From: Streptomyces californicus
GTDB lineage: Bacteria; Actinomycetota; Actinomycetes; Streptomycetales; Streptomycetaceae
DNA length: 64,000 bases
Direction: 5' to 3'
NCBI RefSeq assembly: GCF_000717645.1
Contig: NZ_JNZZ01000002.1
Span: 310,001 to 374,000 of the forward strand
The stretch's first letter is position 1. Each line of letters opens with the position of its first letter. Made by a program: the position numbers and the translations under genes. Below the pieces are notes generated by a model. It saw only the letters and a list, made by a program, of their open reading frames with translations, did no database searches and was not told where the DNA came from. Below, piece by piece: positions 1 through 7,581 of the stretch.

Positions 1-733
1 CCTCCGGCTCCTCCGGTTCGAGGACCAGGTCGAGCACGTTCTCCTTCTCGCCCCGCAGCATCGCCAGGACCCGGTGCGAGGGCAGTGCGGTGAACGGCTC
101 GGCGAAGTCGAAGTAGTCGGCGAACTTCGCGCCCGCCTCCTCCTGGCCGTCGCGCACCTTCGCCGCGAGCCGGCCGCGCGTCCACATGCGCTCGCGCAAC
201 TCGCCGGTCAGGTCGGCGTCCTCGGAGAACCGCTCGGTGAGGATGGCGCGGGCGCCCTCCAGGGCGGCGGGCGCGTCCGCGACGCCCTTGTCGCCGTCCA
301 CGAACGCGGCCGCGGCCGCGAGCGGGTCGACCGACGGGTCGCCGAGCAGGCCGTCCGCCAGCGGTGCGAGCCCCGCCTCCCGGGCGATCTGCGCCTTCGT
401 CCGCCGCTTGGGCTTGAACGGCAGGTAGATGTCCTCCAGGCGCGCCTTCGTCTCGGCGGCCCGGATGCTCGCCTCCAACGCCTCGTCGAGCTTGCCCTGT
501 TCGCGTACGGATTCGAGGATCGCGGTACGCCGCTCCTCCAGCTCCCGCAGATAGCGCAGCCGTTCCTCCAGCGTGCGCAGCTGCGCATCGTCGAGGGATT
601 CGGTCGCCTCCTTGCGGTAGCGCGCGATGAACGGCACGGTCGATCCGCCGTCGAGCAACTCGACGGCCGCCCTGACCTGTCGTTCACGTACGCCGAGCTC
701 CTCGGCGATCCTGCCTTCGATGGACGTCGTCAC
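1..733 (-). CDS. tex: Tex-family RNA-binding transcription accessory protein (N-terminal part, 3' end outside window)
   Basis: About 244 N-terminal residues are visible and the frame runs off the left edge open, so the YqgF, HhH and S1 domains expected of Tex (roughly 780 residues) lie outside. The visible part matches the Tex N-terminal domain, with signatures such as VPFIARYRKEAT and IYLPFKPKRRTKAQIAREAG. Tex proteins bind RNA and act in transcription in the cytoplasm. The start is the GTG at 731-733, because the homology begins there (TTSIEGRIAEELGV) and a GGGA sequence lies just upstream. It is transcribed in the same direction as the next gene. Identification by family motifs is firm; the truncation is only the window edge. 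Confidence 0.93.
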   Translation of the reverse strand, partial: MTTSIEGRIAEELGVRERQVRAAVELLDGGSTVPFIARYRKEATESLDDAQLRTLEERLRYLRELEERRTAILESVREQGKLDEALEASIRAAETKARLEDIYLPFKPKRRTKAQIAREAGLAPLADGLLGDPSVDPLAAAAAFVDGDKGVADAPAALEGARAILTERFSEDADLTGELRERMWTRGRLAAKVRDGQEEAGAKFADYFDFAEPFTALPSHRVLAMLRGEKENVLDLVLEPEEPE

Positions 734-876
734 GGTTTTCCCGACTCGCCTTCCCGTACTGGCTGTGCTGGCCGTGCTCGGTCCCGCTGAGCACGTTCTT
801 GCTGTGCCGGGGCATCCCCCGGGGCCTGCATTGTGCCGCGTGGGCGGGGGCCGTGTCGCGTGACCTCGGGCAACAC

Positions 877-911
877 GCCCGGGGCCGGGCCGCGTGGGCC
901 GGGCCCCGGGC
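877..911 (-). terminator. Stem-loop terminator after the SCO6745-family gene
   Basis: The arms GCCCGGGGCC and GGCCCCGGGC (10 bp, perfect) flank a loop that can extend the pairing with one mismatch. It lies 33 bases past the stop codon of the upstream minus-strand gene and before tex. There is no U-tract, which is common for Streptomyces terminators. Confidence 0.6.
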
Positions 912-943
912 GCCGCTGATCCGGTCGCGGCCGATCCGGCGGT

Positions 944-1813
944 TCAGCCCCGGCCGGTCGCGGAGGCCGGGAAGGCGCCGGCGGCCGTGGCGGTGCGGAG
1001 GAAGCCGCGCGCCAGCTCCGTGAGCCGCTCCACGCCGTCCGCGCCCAGGTGCGCGTACGGGGCGACGTCCATGCGGTCCGTCGCCTCCTCGATCTCCGCG
1101 CGCAACGCCGTGCCGGCCTCGGTCAGCACCGGCTGCTCGCCCGCCTCCAGCAGGCCGCGCTCCCGCAGCCGCTCGCAGGCCGCCTCCCAGTCGGCGCGGC
1201 GCCAGCCGCGGGAGGAGAGGATCCAGCGGATCGCCATGCCCTTGCCGGTGGCCGTGTGGCTGACCAGCGACTCCAGCGGGTCCAGGTCCGCGGCGAGCAG
1301 AGCGGCGAGGTGCGCGTCGCCCCGGTGCTCGCGCAGCAGCGTCGCCGCGTGCCAGAACGCCAGGTGCGGCTCCTCGGGCACCGGGAGGTCCGCGTGGGCG
1401 GCGTACAGCGGGCGGGCGTGCGGGGTGCACGCCTCGGTGGCGCGCAGCGCGAGCCGGGCCGCCTCCGCCATCGCGTCGGAGGCGACGGCCTCCTCGCCGA
1501 GCAGCCGGCGCAGCGTCGTGTCCGCCGCGCGCAGCCGGGCGGCCAGGACCGTGTCCGGGGAGGCGGTCTTCCAGACGGCGGGCACATGGCGGGCCACCAG
1601 CTCCGGGTTGAAGTTGTGGAAGGTGGCCGTGACGGCGCCCGCCCCGACCGGGCCGAAGGCGGCGGCGCGGGTGGCGAAGTAGGCGGCGGAGGGGTCCTCG
1701 ATGCCGATCCTCCCCATCTCCGCGCCCAGGTCGGGGGAGAAGAAGATGCAGGAGTGCAGCGGGTTGACGGCGTTGTGGCAGCGCCGCTCCGCGCGGGCCG
1801 GGAGAGTAGTCAT
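944..1813 (-). CDS. SCO6745-family protein (SalK-like, function unknown)
   Basis: A 289-residue soluble protein made of helical segments. The N-terminal region contains AVNPLHSCIFFSPDLG and the C-terminus has a winged-helix-like segment around ERLRERGLLEAGEQPVLTEAG. It resembles the actinobacterial SCO6745 (SalK-like) family, which has no established reaction. It stands alone between tex and the divergent GlxA-type regulator. A 16-bp perfect palindrome 11-26 bases upstream of its start is a good TetR-type operator, so it is probably repressed by a regulator not encoded in the window. Start ATG at 1813. The family call is from recognition only; no catalytic residues can be named. Confidence 0.75.
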   Translation of the reverse strand: MTTLPARAERRCHNAVNPLHSCIFFSPDLGAEMGRIGIEDPSAAYFATRAAAFGPVGAGAVTATFHNFNPELVARHVPAVWKTASPDTVLAARLRAADTTLRRLLGEEAVASDAMAEAARLALRATEACTPHARPLYAAHADLPVPEEPHLAFWHAATLLREHRGDAHLAALLAADLDPLESLVSHTATGKGMAIRWILSSRGWRRADWEAACERLRERGLLEAGEQPVLTEAGTALRAEIEEATDRMDVAPYAHLGADGVERLTELARGFLRTATAAGAFPASATGRG

Positions 1814-1823
1814 GGCAGCACGT

Positions 1824-1839
1824 TACCGACTGGTCGGTA
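1824..1839. promoter_or_regulatory. TetR-type operator palindrome
   Basis: TACCGACTGGTCGGTA is a 16-bp perfect inverted repeat (7-bp arms, 2-bp centre). It begins 11 bases upstream of the start codon of the SCO6745-family gene. This form matches the operators of many actinobacterial TetR repressors. The TetR gene at 39.7-40.3 kb is far away and there is no direct link. Confidence 0.6.
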
Positions 1840-1968
1840 CGAAGCGGGAACCCGGGGCGACGGCCGGCCCCCGCTCCGGCGAAGAAAGAGGCCGGGCGTG
1901 CGGGACCGGGACGATGGCAGAAAAGGTGGGGAGTTCGTCATTGCGGCCATCGCCGCCCGCCGCCCAGG

Positions 1969-2946
1969 ATGGCGGACGTGAAGCAGCGAACCGTGCTCAC
2001 CGTCCTCTTCGACGGCGTCCAGAGCCTCGATGTGACCGGCCCGATGGAGGTCTTCGCCGGCGCCTCGCGGGCGAAGGGTGTCTCGTACGGTCTGCGGACC
2101 GCCTCGCTCGACGGCGGCCCGGTCCGTACCACCAGCGGTCTCACCCTGGTGCCCGACGGCAGCCTCGCCGACGCGCCCGTACCGCACACCCTGCTGGTCC
2201 CCGGCGGCCGCGGCACCCGCGGCGCCCACCCGGAGCTGACCGCCTGGCTGCGCGAGCACGCGCCCCGCGCGGAGCGGCTCGTCTCCGTGTGCACCGGGGC
2301 GCTGCTGCTGGCCGAGGCGGGACTGCTGGACGGACACCGGGTCACCACCCACTGGAACTCCTGCGAACGGCTCGCCCGCGACTTCCCGGCGGTCCACGTC
2401 GATCCCGATCCGATCTTCGTACGGGACGGGCGGCTGGCGACATCCGCGGGCGTCACCGCCGGCATCGACCTCGCCCTCGCGCTCGTCGAGGAGGACCACG
2501 GGCGGGAGCTGGCGCTCACCATCGCCCGCCACCTCGTGGTGTTCCTGCGCCGCCCCGGGAACCAGGCCCAGTTCAGCGCCCAGCTCAGCGCGCAGACCGC
2601 CCAGCGCGCACCTCTGCGCGAGGTGCAGCTCTGGATCGACCGGAACCCCGCCGCCGACCTCGGGGTCGACGCCCTCGCCGCCCGCGCCCGGCTCTCTCCC
2701 CGGCATTTCGCGCGCGCGTTCCGGGCCGAGACCGGCACGACACCCGGGCGGTACGTCGAGCGCGTCCGGCTGGAGCACGCGCGCCGCCTCCTGGAGGACT
2801 CGTCCGTCGGCGTCGAGCAGGTCGCCCGCGCCAGCGGCTACGGGACCCCGGAGGCCATGCGCCGCGCCTTCGTGAAGACGCTCGCCACCGCGCCGGCCGA
2901 ATACCGCCGCCGTTTCCGGGCCGCCGCGCCCCCGCCCCGTACCTGA
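1969..2946 (+). CDS. GlxA-type transcriptional regulator (DJ-1/PfpI domain plus AraC HTH)
   Basis: A 325-residue protein with an N-terminal DJ-1/PfpI fold (about residues 8-180) and a C-terminal AraC-type double helix-turn-helix (about 215-320, with LSPRHFARAFRAETG and the second-helix region VARASGYGTPEAMRRAF). The nucleophile-elbow cysteine typical of DJ-1 proteins is present at residue 108 (VCTGALLLAEAG). Regulators of this type sense small amides, amines or quaternary ammonium compounds, but the ligand here cannot be told. It lies 75 bases upstream of a second, stand-alone DJ-1/PfpI gene on the same strand, which is its likely target. The start may be ATG 1969 or GTG 1978; neither has a strong ribosome site. 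Confidence 0.88.
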   Translation: MADVKQRTVLTVLFDGVQSLDVTGPMEVFAGASRAKGVSYGLRTASLDGGPVRTTSGLTLVPDGSLADAPVPHTLLVPGGRGTRGAHPELTAWLREHAPRAERLVSVCTGALLLAEAGLLDGHRVTTHWNSCERLARDFPAVHVDPDPIFVRDGRLATSAGVTAGIDLALALVEEDHGRELALTIARHLVVFLRRPGNQAQFSAQLSAQTAQRAPLREVQLWIDRNPAADLGVDALAARARLSPRHFARAFRAETGTTPGRYVERVRLEHARRLLEDSSVGVEQVARASGYGTPEAMRRAFVKTLATAPAEYRRRFRAAAPPPRT

Positions 2947-3021
2947 ACCGACCGACGGAACCGCACCCACCGACCGCCCCGCCACCCGCTCGCCCGACCC
3001 ACCGACCGAGAGGCCGCTTCC

Positions 3022-3657
3022 GTGCAGATCGCCATCGTGCTCTTCGACCGCTTCACCGCCCTGGACGCCGTGGGCCCCTACGAGATCCTCAGCCGGACGC
3101 CGGGCGCCGAGACCGTCTTCGTCGCCGAACGGACCGGCCCCGTACACGACGACACCGGGAGCCTCGCGCTGGTCGCGGAGAAGACGCTCGCCGAGGTCCC
3201 CTCGCCCGACGTGGTGATCGTGCCGGGCGGCCCCGGCCAGAGCGACCAGATGGACAATGACGCCCTGCTCGGCTGGCTGCGGTCAGCCGACGCCGCCACC
3301 GCCTGGACGACCTCGGTTTGCACCGGATCGCTGCTGCTGGCCGCCGCCGGGCTGCTCACCGGCCGCCGGGCGGCCTCGCACTGGCTGGCGCTGGAGACGC
3401 TGGAGGAGTTCGGCGCCGAGCCCACCGGGGAACGCGTCGTCCTCGACGGCAAGTACGTCACCGCCGCCGGGGTCTCCTCCGGCATCGACATGGGGCTGAC
3501 GCTGCTCGGCCGGATCGCCGGCGACGACGTGGCGCGCTCGGTGCAACTGCTCACGGAGTACGACCCGCAGCCGCCCTACGACAGCGGCTCGCCCGAGAAG
3601 GCCCCGGCGGCCCTCGTCGAGGAGTGGCGGGCCCGGAGCCGGCACAGCACCCGGTAG
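3022..3657 (+). CDS. DJ-1/PfpI family protein (isonitrile-hydratase-like)
   Basis: A 211-residue single-domain DJ-1/PfpI protein with the elbow cysteine at residue 100 (TSVCTGSLLLAAAGLL) and the nearby SHW motif. The N-terminus IAIVLFDRFTALDAVGPYE and the VIVPGGPGQ turn are typical of the branch that includes cyclohexyl-isocyanide hydratase (InhA). The actual substrate is unknown. It starts with GTG after an AGAGG site, directly downstream of the GlxA-type regulator, and it ends before a strong hairpin. The pairing suggests the regulator and enzyme handle the same small molecule; that is inference. Confidence 0.85.
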   Translation: MQIAIVLFDRFTALDAVGPYEILSRTPGAETVFVAERTGPVHDDTGSLALVAEKTLAEVPSPDVVIVPGGPGQSDQMDNDALLGWLRSADAATAWTTSVCTGSLLLAAAGLLTGRRAASHWLALETLEEFGAEPTGERVVLDGKYVTAAGVSSGIDMGLTLLGRIAGDDVARSVQLLTEYDPQPPYDSGSPEKAPAALVEEWRARSRHSTR

Positions 3658-3664
3658 GGAGCGG

Positions 3665-3699
3665 GCCCGCCCCGGCCCGAGGGGACGACCGGGGCGGGC
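3665..3699. terminator. Hairpin between convergent genes
   Basis: GCCCGCCCCGG and CCGGGGCGGGC form a perfect 11-bp stem with a 13-base loop. It lies 7 bases after the DJ-1 gene stop and before the end of the convergent enoyl-CoA hydratase gene, so it may serve both strands. Confidence 0.65.
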
Positions 3700-3736
3700 G
3701 CCGCGCTGCCGTGTACGGGAACGCCCCCGGCGGACC

Positions 3737-4492
3737 TCACCCCGCCGGGTAGGTGAAGCGGGGCGCGCGCCGCTCCAGGAAGGCGGTGACGCCCTCCGCC
3801 GTGTCGCCGCTGCTCCGCGCCTCGCCGGCCCAGTGCGCGTCCCGGTCCGTCCGGCCCGCGGCGAACTCCTTCGCGGCGGCCTGGGTGAGCCGGGAGCGGG
3901 ACGCCAGCGTCCGTACGTACTCCTCGACCCGCTTGTCCAGGCCGCCCGCCGGCAGCACCTCGTCGGCCAGCCCCGTGCGCAGCGCCCGTTCCGTACCGAC
4001 GAGCTCGCCGGAGAACAGCAGGTGCTTGGCGGTGGCCGGGCCGACCAGGGAGACCAGCCGCCGGGTGGAGGAGGCGGGGTAGACGATGCCGAGCTTGGCT
4101 GGGGTGACCCCGAAGGAGGCCCCCTCCTCCGCGAACCGCAGATCGCAGGCCGCCGCGAGCTGGCTGCCGCCGCCCACGCAGAAGCCGCGCACCGCCGCCA
4201 GCGTCGGCCGGGGGAACGCGGCGAGCGCCTCCTCGGCGGCGACCGCCAGCTCCTGGGCGGTGTCCGCGCCCTCCCGCAGCGTGGAGATGTCGGCCCCGGC
4301 GCAGAAGGTGTCGCCCGCCCCGGTCAGCACCAGCACCCGCACCGCGGGGTCGGCGGCCAGCCCCTCCAGCAGCTCCGGCAGGCTCCGCCACATGGCGGGG
4401 GTCATCGCGTTGCGCTTGGCCGGGTTCGCGATCACGACGGTGGCGACGCCGTGCTCGACGGCCGGGACGAGCCGGGGTTCCGTACGGTCCAT
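3737..4492 (-). CDS. Enoyl-CoA hydratase/isomerase family protein
   Basis: A 251-residue crotonase-fold protein when started at ATG 4492 (MDRTEPRL); an upstream ATG at 4531 would add 13 unlikely residues. The two oxyanion-hole segments are present: GAGDTFCAGADI and GFCVGGGSQLAAACDLRFA. It is a cytoplasmic acyl-CoA enzyme, probably hydratase or isomerase, but the substrate chain cannot be assigned and no acyl-CoA dehydrogenase or thiolase is adjacent. It is convergent with the DJ-1 gene and divergent from the HdeD-like gene. Confidence 0.87.
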   Translation of the reverse strand: MDRTEPRLVPAVEHGVATVVIANPAKRNAMTPAMWRSLPELLEGLAADPAVRVLVLTGAGDTFCAGADISTLREGADTAQELAVAAEEALAAFPRPTLAAVRGFCVGGGSQLAAACDLRFAEEGASFGVTPAKLGIVYPASSTRRLVSLVGPATAKHLLFSGELVGTERALRTGLADEVLPAGGLDKRVEEYVRTLASRSRLTQAAAKEFAAGRTDRDAHWAGEARSSGDTAEGVTAFLERRAPRFTYPAG

Positions 4493-4572
4493 GCGCCGGA
4501 TGCTATCCCCCCGGTTCGAACCTATGATCAAGAAGGGGTCGCGATCCGGGCACGCACCGTGAGGAGCTGTCG

Positions 4573-5196
4573 ATGAACGAACCCACCGCCGAGGGCCGGA
4601 GGCTGAACCGCAGTTTCGGCTGGCTCACCCTGCTCGGCGCCCTGCTGGTGATCGCGGGCGTGATCGGTCTCGTCTACACCGGTGTCGCCACCCTCACCTC
4701 GATGCTCCTGTTCGGCTGGCTGCTGCTCGTCGGCGGGCTGGTCGGGCTGCTGCACGCGATCGAGTCGCGCGGCACGAACTACTTCTGGCTCGGCGTCGTG
4801 GTCGCGGCCCTCAACATCGCCGCCGGCGTCGTCGTCATCAAGCACCCCGAGGGCACGGCCGAGGCGCTGACCATGTTCGCCGCCCTGCTCTTCCTGACGG
4901 GCGGTGTCTTCCGGCTCGTCGGCAGCGTCGTGGTGCGCGGCCCGCAGATGGGGTGGACGCTCCTGCAAGGCGCCTTCGGGCTGCTGCTGGGGCTGCTGGT
5001 GCTCTTCGACTGGCCGCACAGCAGCCTGTACGTCCTGGGCTGCTTCTTCTCGCTGGCGCTGCTGTTCGACGGGCTGGGCCTGATCGCCCTGGGCATCGGC
5101 GGCCGGCGCATCGTCAGCATGGTCGCGGGGCGGCGCGACGGAGGTCAACCGCACACCGGCCGGACGAGCACGTCACCAGAAGGCAAGCAGAAATAG
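4573..5196 (+). CDS. HdeD family membrane protein (DUF308)
   Basis: A 207-residue protein with six hydrophobic segments in pairs (for example LTLLGALLVIAGVIGLVY and LFGWLLLVGGLVGLLHAIES), the arrangement of the HdeD/DUF308 family of inner-membrane proteins. The E. coli member is linked to acid resistance, but the role in actinobacteria is unknown. ATG start after GAGGAG at about 8 bases. The C-terminal 25 residues are polar. It stands alone, followed by a 146-base gap leading to the ATP-binding protein gene. Confidence 0.85.
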   Translation: MNEPTAEGRRLNRSFGWLTLLGALLVIAGVIGLVYTGVATLTSMLLFGWLLLVGGLVGLLHAIESRGTNYFWLGVVVAALNIAAGVVVIKHPEGTAEALTMFAALLFLTGGVFRLVGSVVVRGPQMGWTLLQGAFGLLLGLLVLFDWPHSSLYVLGCFFSLALLFDGLGLIALGIGGRRIVSMVAGRRDGGQPHTGRTSTSPEGKQK

Positions 5197-5342
5197 TCCA
5201 GAACCGTGCGGGAGTTCGCATGTTTGGTCAAGAGGCATCGATACCTGGCTACTTCCGGCCAGTGGCACGGTAGGGACCAGGCCATTCCCAACACTCTTTA
5301 CTCGACGGTCAGTGCAGTGCGAGTGAGAGCTGGTGCCGGACG

Positions 5343-5798
5343 ATGGAGAGCCCCGGGAGTGCCCCCGCCGACCCCGTGTCGTACGAGGGGGTGTGGCGCT
5401 TCACCGCCCCCGCCGTGGACGCCTCCGTCCCCGGCGCCCGGCACGCCGTACGCGACCTGCTCGGACGGCAGGGGGCTCCGATCGAGGAAGACGTCCTCCA
5501 CGGGCTGCTGCTGATCGTCTCGGAGCTGGTCACCAACGCCGTCAAACACGCGGCGCTGCTCTCGCCCGAGCTGGCCGTCGAGGTGGCCATCGCCGCCGAC
5601 CGGGTCCGGGTCTCGGTCGAGGACGGCCACCCCTACCGGCCCACCGCCCTGGAGACGGACTCCGCGCAGACCGGCGGCCGAGGGCTGCTGCTGGTCAAGG
5701 TGGTCACCACGGAGGCGGGCGGCGCCTGCGACGTCGAGCACACCGCGAGCGGCGGCAAGATCATCTGGGCTGAGCTGCCGTTGAAGCCGAGGCTCTGA
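5343..5798 (+). CDS. Anti-sigma-type histidine-kinase-like ATPase (HATPase_c_2)
   Basis: A 151-residue stand-alone GHKL ATPase domain. The N-box is LLLIVSELVTNAVKHAAL, the G1-like segment is VSVEDGHP, and the C-terminal motif is GGRGLLLVKVV. Streptomyces encodes many such RsbW/SpoIIAB-like proteins that bind anti-sigma antagonists or sigma factors. No partner sigma factor or antagonist gene is next to it, so the target is unknown. The start ATG at 5343 lacks a strong ribosome site. It is convergent with idi, with a near-perfect hairpin between them. Confidence 0.85.
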   Translation: MESPGSAPADPVSYEGVWRFTAPAVDASVPGARHAVRDLLGRQGAPIEEDVLHGLLLIVSELVTNAVKHAALLSPELAVEVAIAADRVRVSVEDGHPYRPTALETDSAQTGGRGLLLVKVVTTEAGGACDVEHTASGGKIIWAELPLKPRL

Positions 5799-5814
5799 CC
5801 GCCTCGCACCCCGA

Positions 5815-5840
5815 CCGGGCGACGGCACACCGCCGCCCGG
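5815..5840. terminator. Hairpin between convergent ATPase and idi genes
   Basis: CCGGGCGACGG and CCGCCGCCCGG pair over 11 positions with one mismatch and a 4-base loop, in the 57-base gap between two convergent genes. It can act in both directions. Confidence 0.5.
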
Positions 5841-5855
5841 ACGAACGGTCGACGC

Positions 5856-6449
5856 TCACCAGCCCGCCGAAGGGCCCGTCAGCTCGCGGACGGCCGGCCG
5901 CGCCGCGTCCAGCACCGTCATGAACCACGCGGAGAACGGTGCCCGCGCGTGCCGCTCCGCCAACTCGGCCGCCGTGACGAAGGCCGTCTCCTCGACCTCT
6001 TCCGGGTCCGGCTTCAGCGCCTCCTGCGCCATGCCCACGAACAGGTGGTTGAACTCCTGCTCCACCAGGCCCGACGCCGGGTCCGGGTGGTTGTAGCGGA
6101 CCGTGCCCGCCGCGGCCAGCAGCGAGGGCGAGATGCCCAGCTCCTCGTACGTACGCCGGGCGGCGGCCGCGAACGGGGCCTCACCCGGGTAGGGGTGGCC
6201 GCAGCACGTGTTGGACCAGACACCGGGGGAGTGGTACTTGCCGAGCGCCCGGCGCTGCAGGAGCAGCCGCCCCTGCTCGTCGAAGAGGAAGACGGAGAAC
6301 GCGCGGTGCAGCTGCCCCGGAGCCTGATGGGCCGCCAGCTTCTCCGCGGTGCCGATGGTGGTGCCGTTCTCGTCGACCAGTTCGAGCATGATCGCGTCTG
6401 CGGTTCCGTCCGACGAGCTGTGCGTCGCGGTGGCTGGTGTGGTCGGCAT
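5856..6449 (-). CDS. idi: Isopentenyl-diphosphate delta-isomerase, type 1
   Basis: A 197-residue Nudix-fold isomerase that interconverts isopentenyl and dimethylallyl diphosphate, the first branch step of isoprenoid synthesis in the cytoplasm. The active-site cysteine is in WSNTCCGHPYPGE, the Nudix helix contains AARRTYEELG, and the metal/catalytic glutamates lie in EQEFNHLFVG. ATG 6449 is chosen because GAAGG sits 6 bases upstream; the in-frame upstream ATGs at 6455 and 6506 are poorly placed. Its position about 11 kb from the hopanoid operon suits a shared isoprenoid supply, but it is not in the same transcript. Confidence 0.95.
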   Translation of the reverse strand: MPTTPATATHSSSDGTADAIMLELVDENGTTIGTAEKLAAHQAPGQLHRAFSVFLFDEQGRLLLQRRALGKYHSPGVWSNTCCGHPYPGEAPFAAAARRTYEELGISPSLLAAAGTVRYNHPDPASGLVEQEFNHLFVGMAQEALKPDPEEVEETAFVTAAELAERHARAPFSAWFMTVLDAARPAVRELTGPSAGW

Positions 6450-6597
6450 ACCCATCCTTCGCTTTGGTGCCCGGCCTGGTGCGCCGCGCCCCTGGAGTCC
6501 GGTCAAGTCTGCCGTACAAAAGCCGCTTGTCCGTACTTCGGGTCCGGGTATGTCCGTCCCGCCGGGCCGGCCGGGGCGCGGCGGGACGGAGGGCCCG

Positions 6598-7173
6598 TCA
6601 GACCCCGAAGGCCGCCGGATAGCGGATCAGGCCCGACGGAACAGGAACCGAATCGTCCAGGACGAGGGCCGTCATCGCCTCGTCCGGCACCTCGAAACCG
6701 GGCCGGATGCCGTGGCGCGAAGCAGGTGCGAAGCCGAAGCGCGGATAGTACTCGGGGTGCCCCAGCACCAGCACGAGCGCTTCACCGCGCAGCCGTGCGG
6801 CGTCCAGCACCGCCCGGATCACGGCCTGCCCCGCGCCCTGCCGCTGATAGCGGGGGAGCGTGGCGACCGGGGCCAGGGCGAGCGCGGGGGCGTCACCTAC
6901 ATGGCAGCGGGTCAGCAGCGCGTACGCCGCCACGGAGCCGTCCGGGGCCTCGGCGACGTAGGAGAGTTCCGGCAGCCAGGCCTCGGGGTCGGCCCGCAGG
7001 GCGTCCACGAGATCCGCCTCGTCCGGGGTCGGGAACGCCGCCGCGTTGACCGCGTGCACGGCCGCCCGGTCGGCGGCCGTCTCCGGTCGGGTGGTCCAGC
7101 GGGGGGCGGGGGACGGAGAGCCCGTTCGCGGGGCCTCGTCGGTGTGATCGGTCGAGCGGGTGTGGTCGGTCAT
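6598..7173 (-). CDS. GNAT family N-acetyltransferase
   Basis: A 191-residue protein whose first 30 residues are rich in T, D and P, followed by one GNAT domain. The acetyl-CoA loop reads PRYQRQGAGQAVI, followed by the HPEYYPRFGFAPASRHGI segment typical of the YhbS-like branch. The acceptor substrate is unknown. The start is ATG 7171-7173, after GAAGG with an 8-base spacer. Longer in-frame starts run into the untranslated region next to the MITE-like element and have no homology. It stands alone. Confidence 0.86.
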   Translation of the reverse strand: MTDHTRSTDHTDEAPRTGSPSPAPRWTTRPETAADRAAVHAVNAAAFPTPDEADLVDALRADPEAWLPELSYVAEAPDGSVAAYALLTRCHVGDAPALALAPVATLPRYQRQGAGQAVIRAVLDAARLRGEALVLVLGHPEYYPRFGFAPASRHGIRPGFEVPDEAMTALVLDDSVPVPSGLIRYPAAFGV

Positions 7174-7349
7174 GAGGGGAACCTTCGGGAAGAGGGCTCC
7201 GGGCCGATCCGTGCGAAGGGGATCTAGCCGGAGGCCCGGGATACGAGGGAAGCACGGAGGGTGCGCCGGGAAGGCGTCGTCGCGACCGTCATCAACCTCA
7301 GCTCCTTTGAAAAGTCCGGTGAGACGTGAATGTCTCAGCGGCGCCAGCC

Positions 7350-7523
7350 TAGGGCCTGTCTGACCATACCCGTCTGCCTCACGACGCCATGCACGCACTC
7401 TCGCCGCACTGGCCGTAGACCCAAGTACGTCCAGTACGAGGGCCTGCCGGCACGCCGAGAGCACGCACCTGACGCCGCGCGGCCGCCCTACGGGCGACGA
7501 CGGGAATGGTCAGACAGGCCCTA
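7350..7523. mobile_element. MITE-like inverted-repeat element flanked by TA
   Basis: Two 23-base terminal inverted repeats that differ at one position (7352-7374 and 7499-7521; both begin GGGCCTGTCTGACCAT from the outside) bound a 170-base non-coding element. Both ends sit in CTAG, which gives a TA duplication on each side (7350-7351 and 7522-7523). That is the target preference and duplication known for the IS630/Tc1-mariner group. Weaker internal pairing (CACGCACTCTCG against CGAGAGCACGCACC) would let the whole unit fold into a long hairpin. No transposase is encoded. From memory, close relatives are scattered in Streptomyces genomes, but this was not checked. It occupies most of the 408-base gap between the GNAT and CDF genes; the rest shows only a small TGAGAC/GTCTCA hairpin. 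Confidence 0.72.
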
Positions 7524-7581
7524 GCACCGCCCGCGCGGCCGTCACCGGGCGCTCGACGGCCGCCCGGGTGTCCGCGCCGCC

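Noticed and set aside
1049..1981. Long plus-strand frames opposite the SCO6745-family gene
   Set aside because: The composition is that of a GC-rich antisense frame, and the minus strand has a coherent protein with a promoter region.
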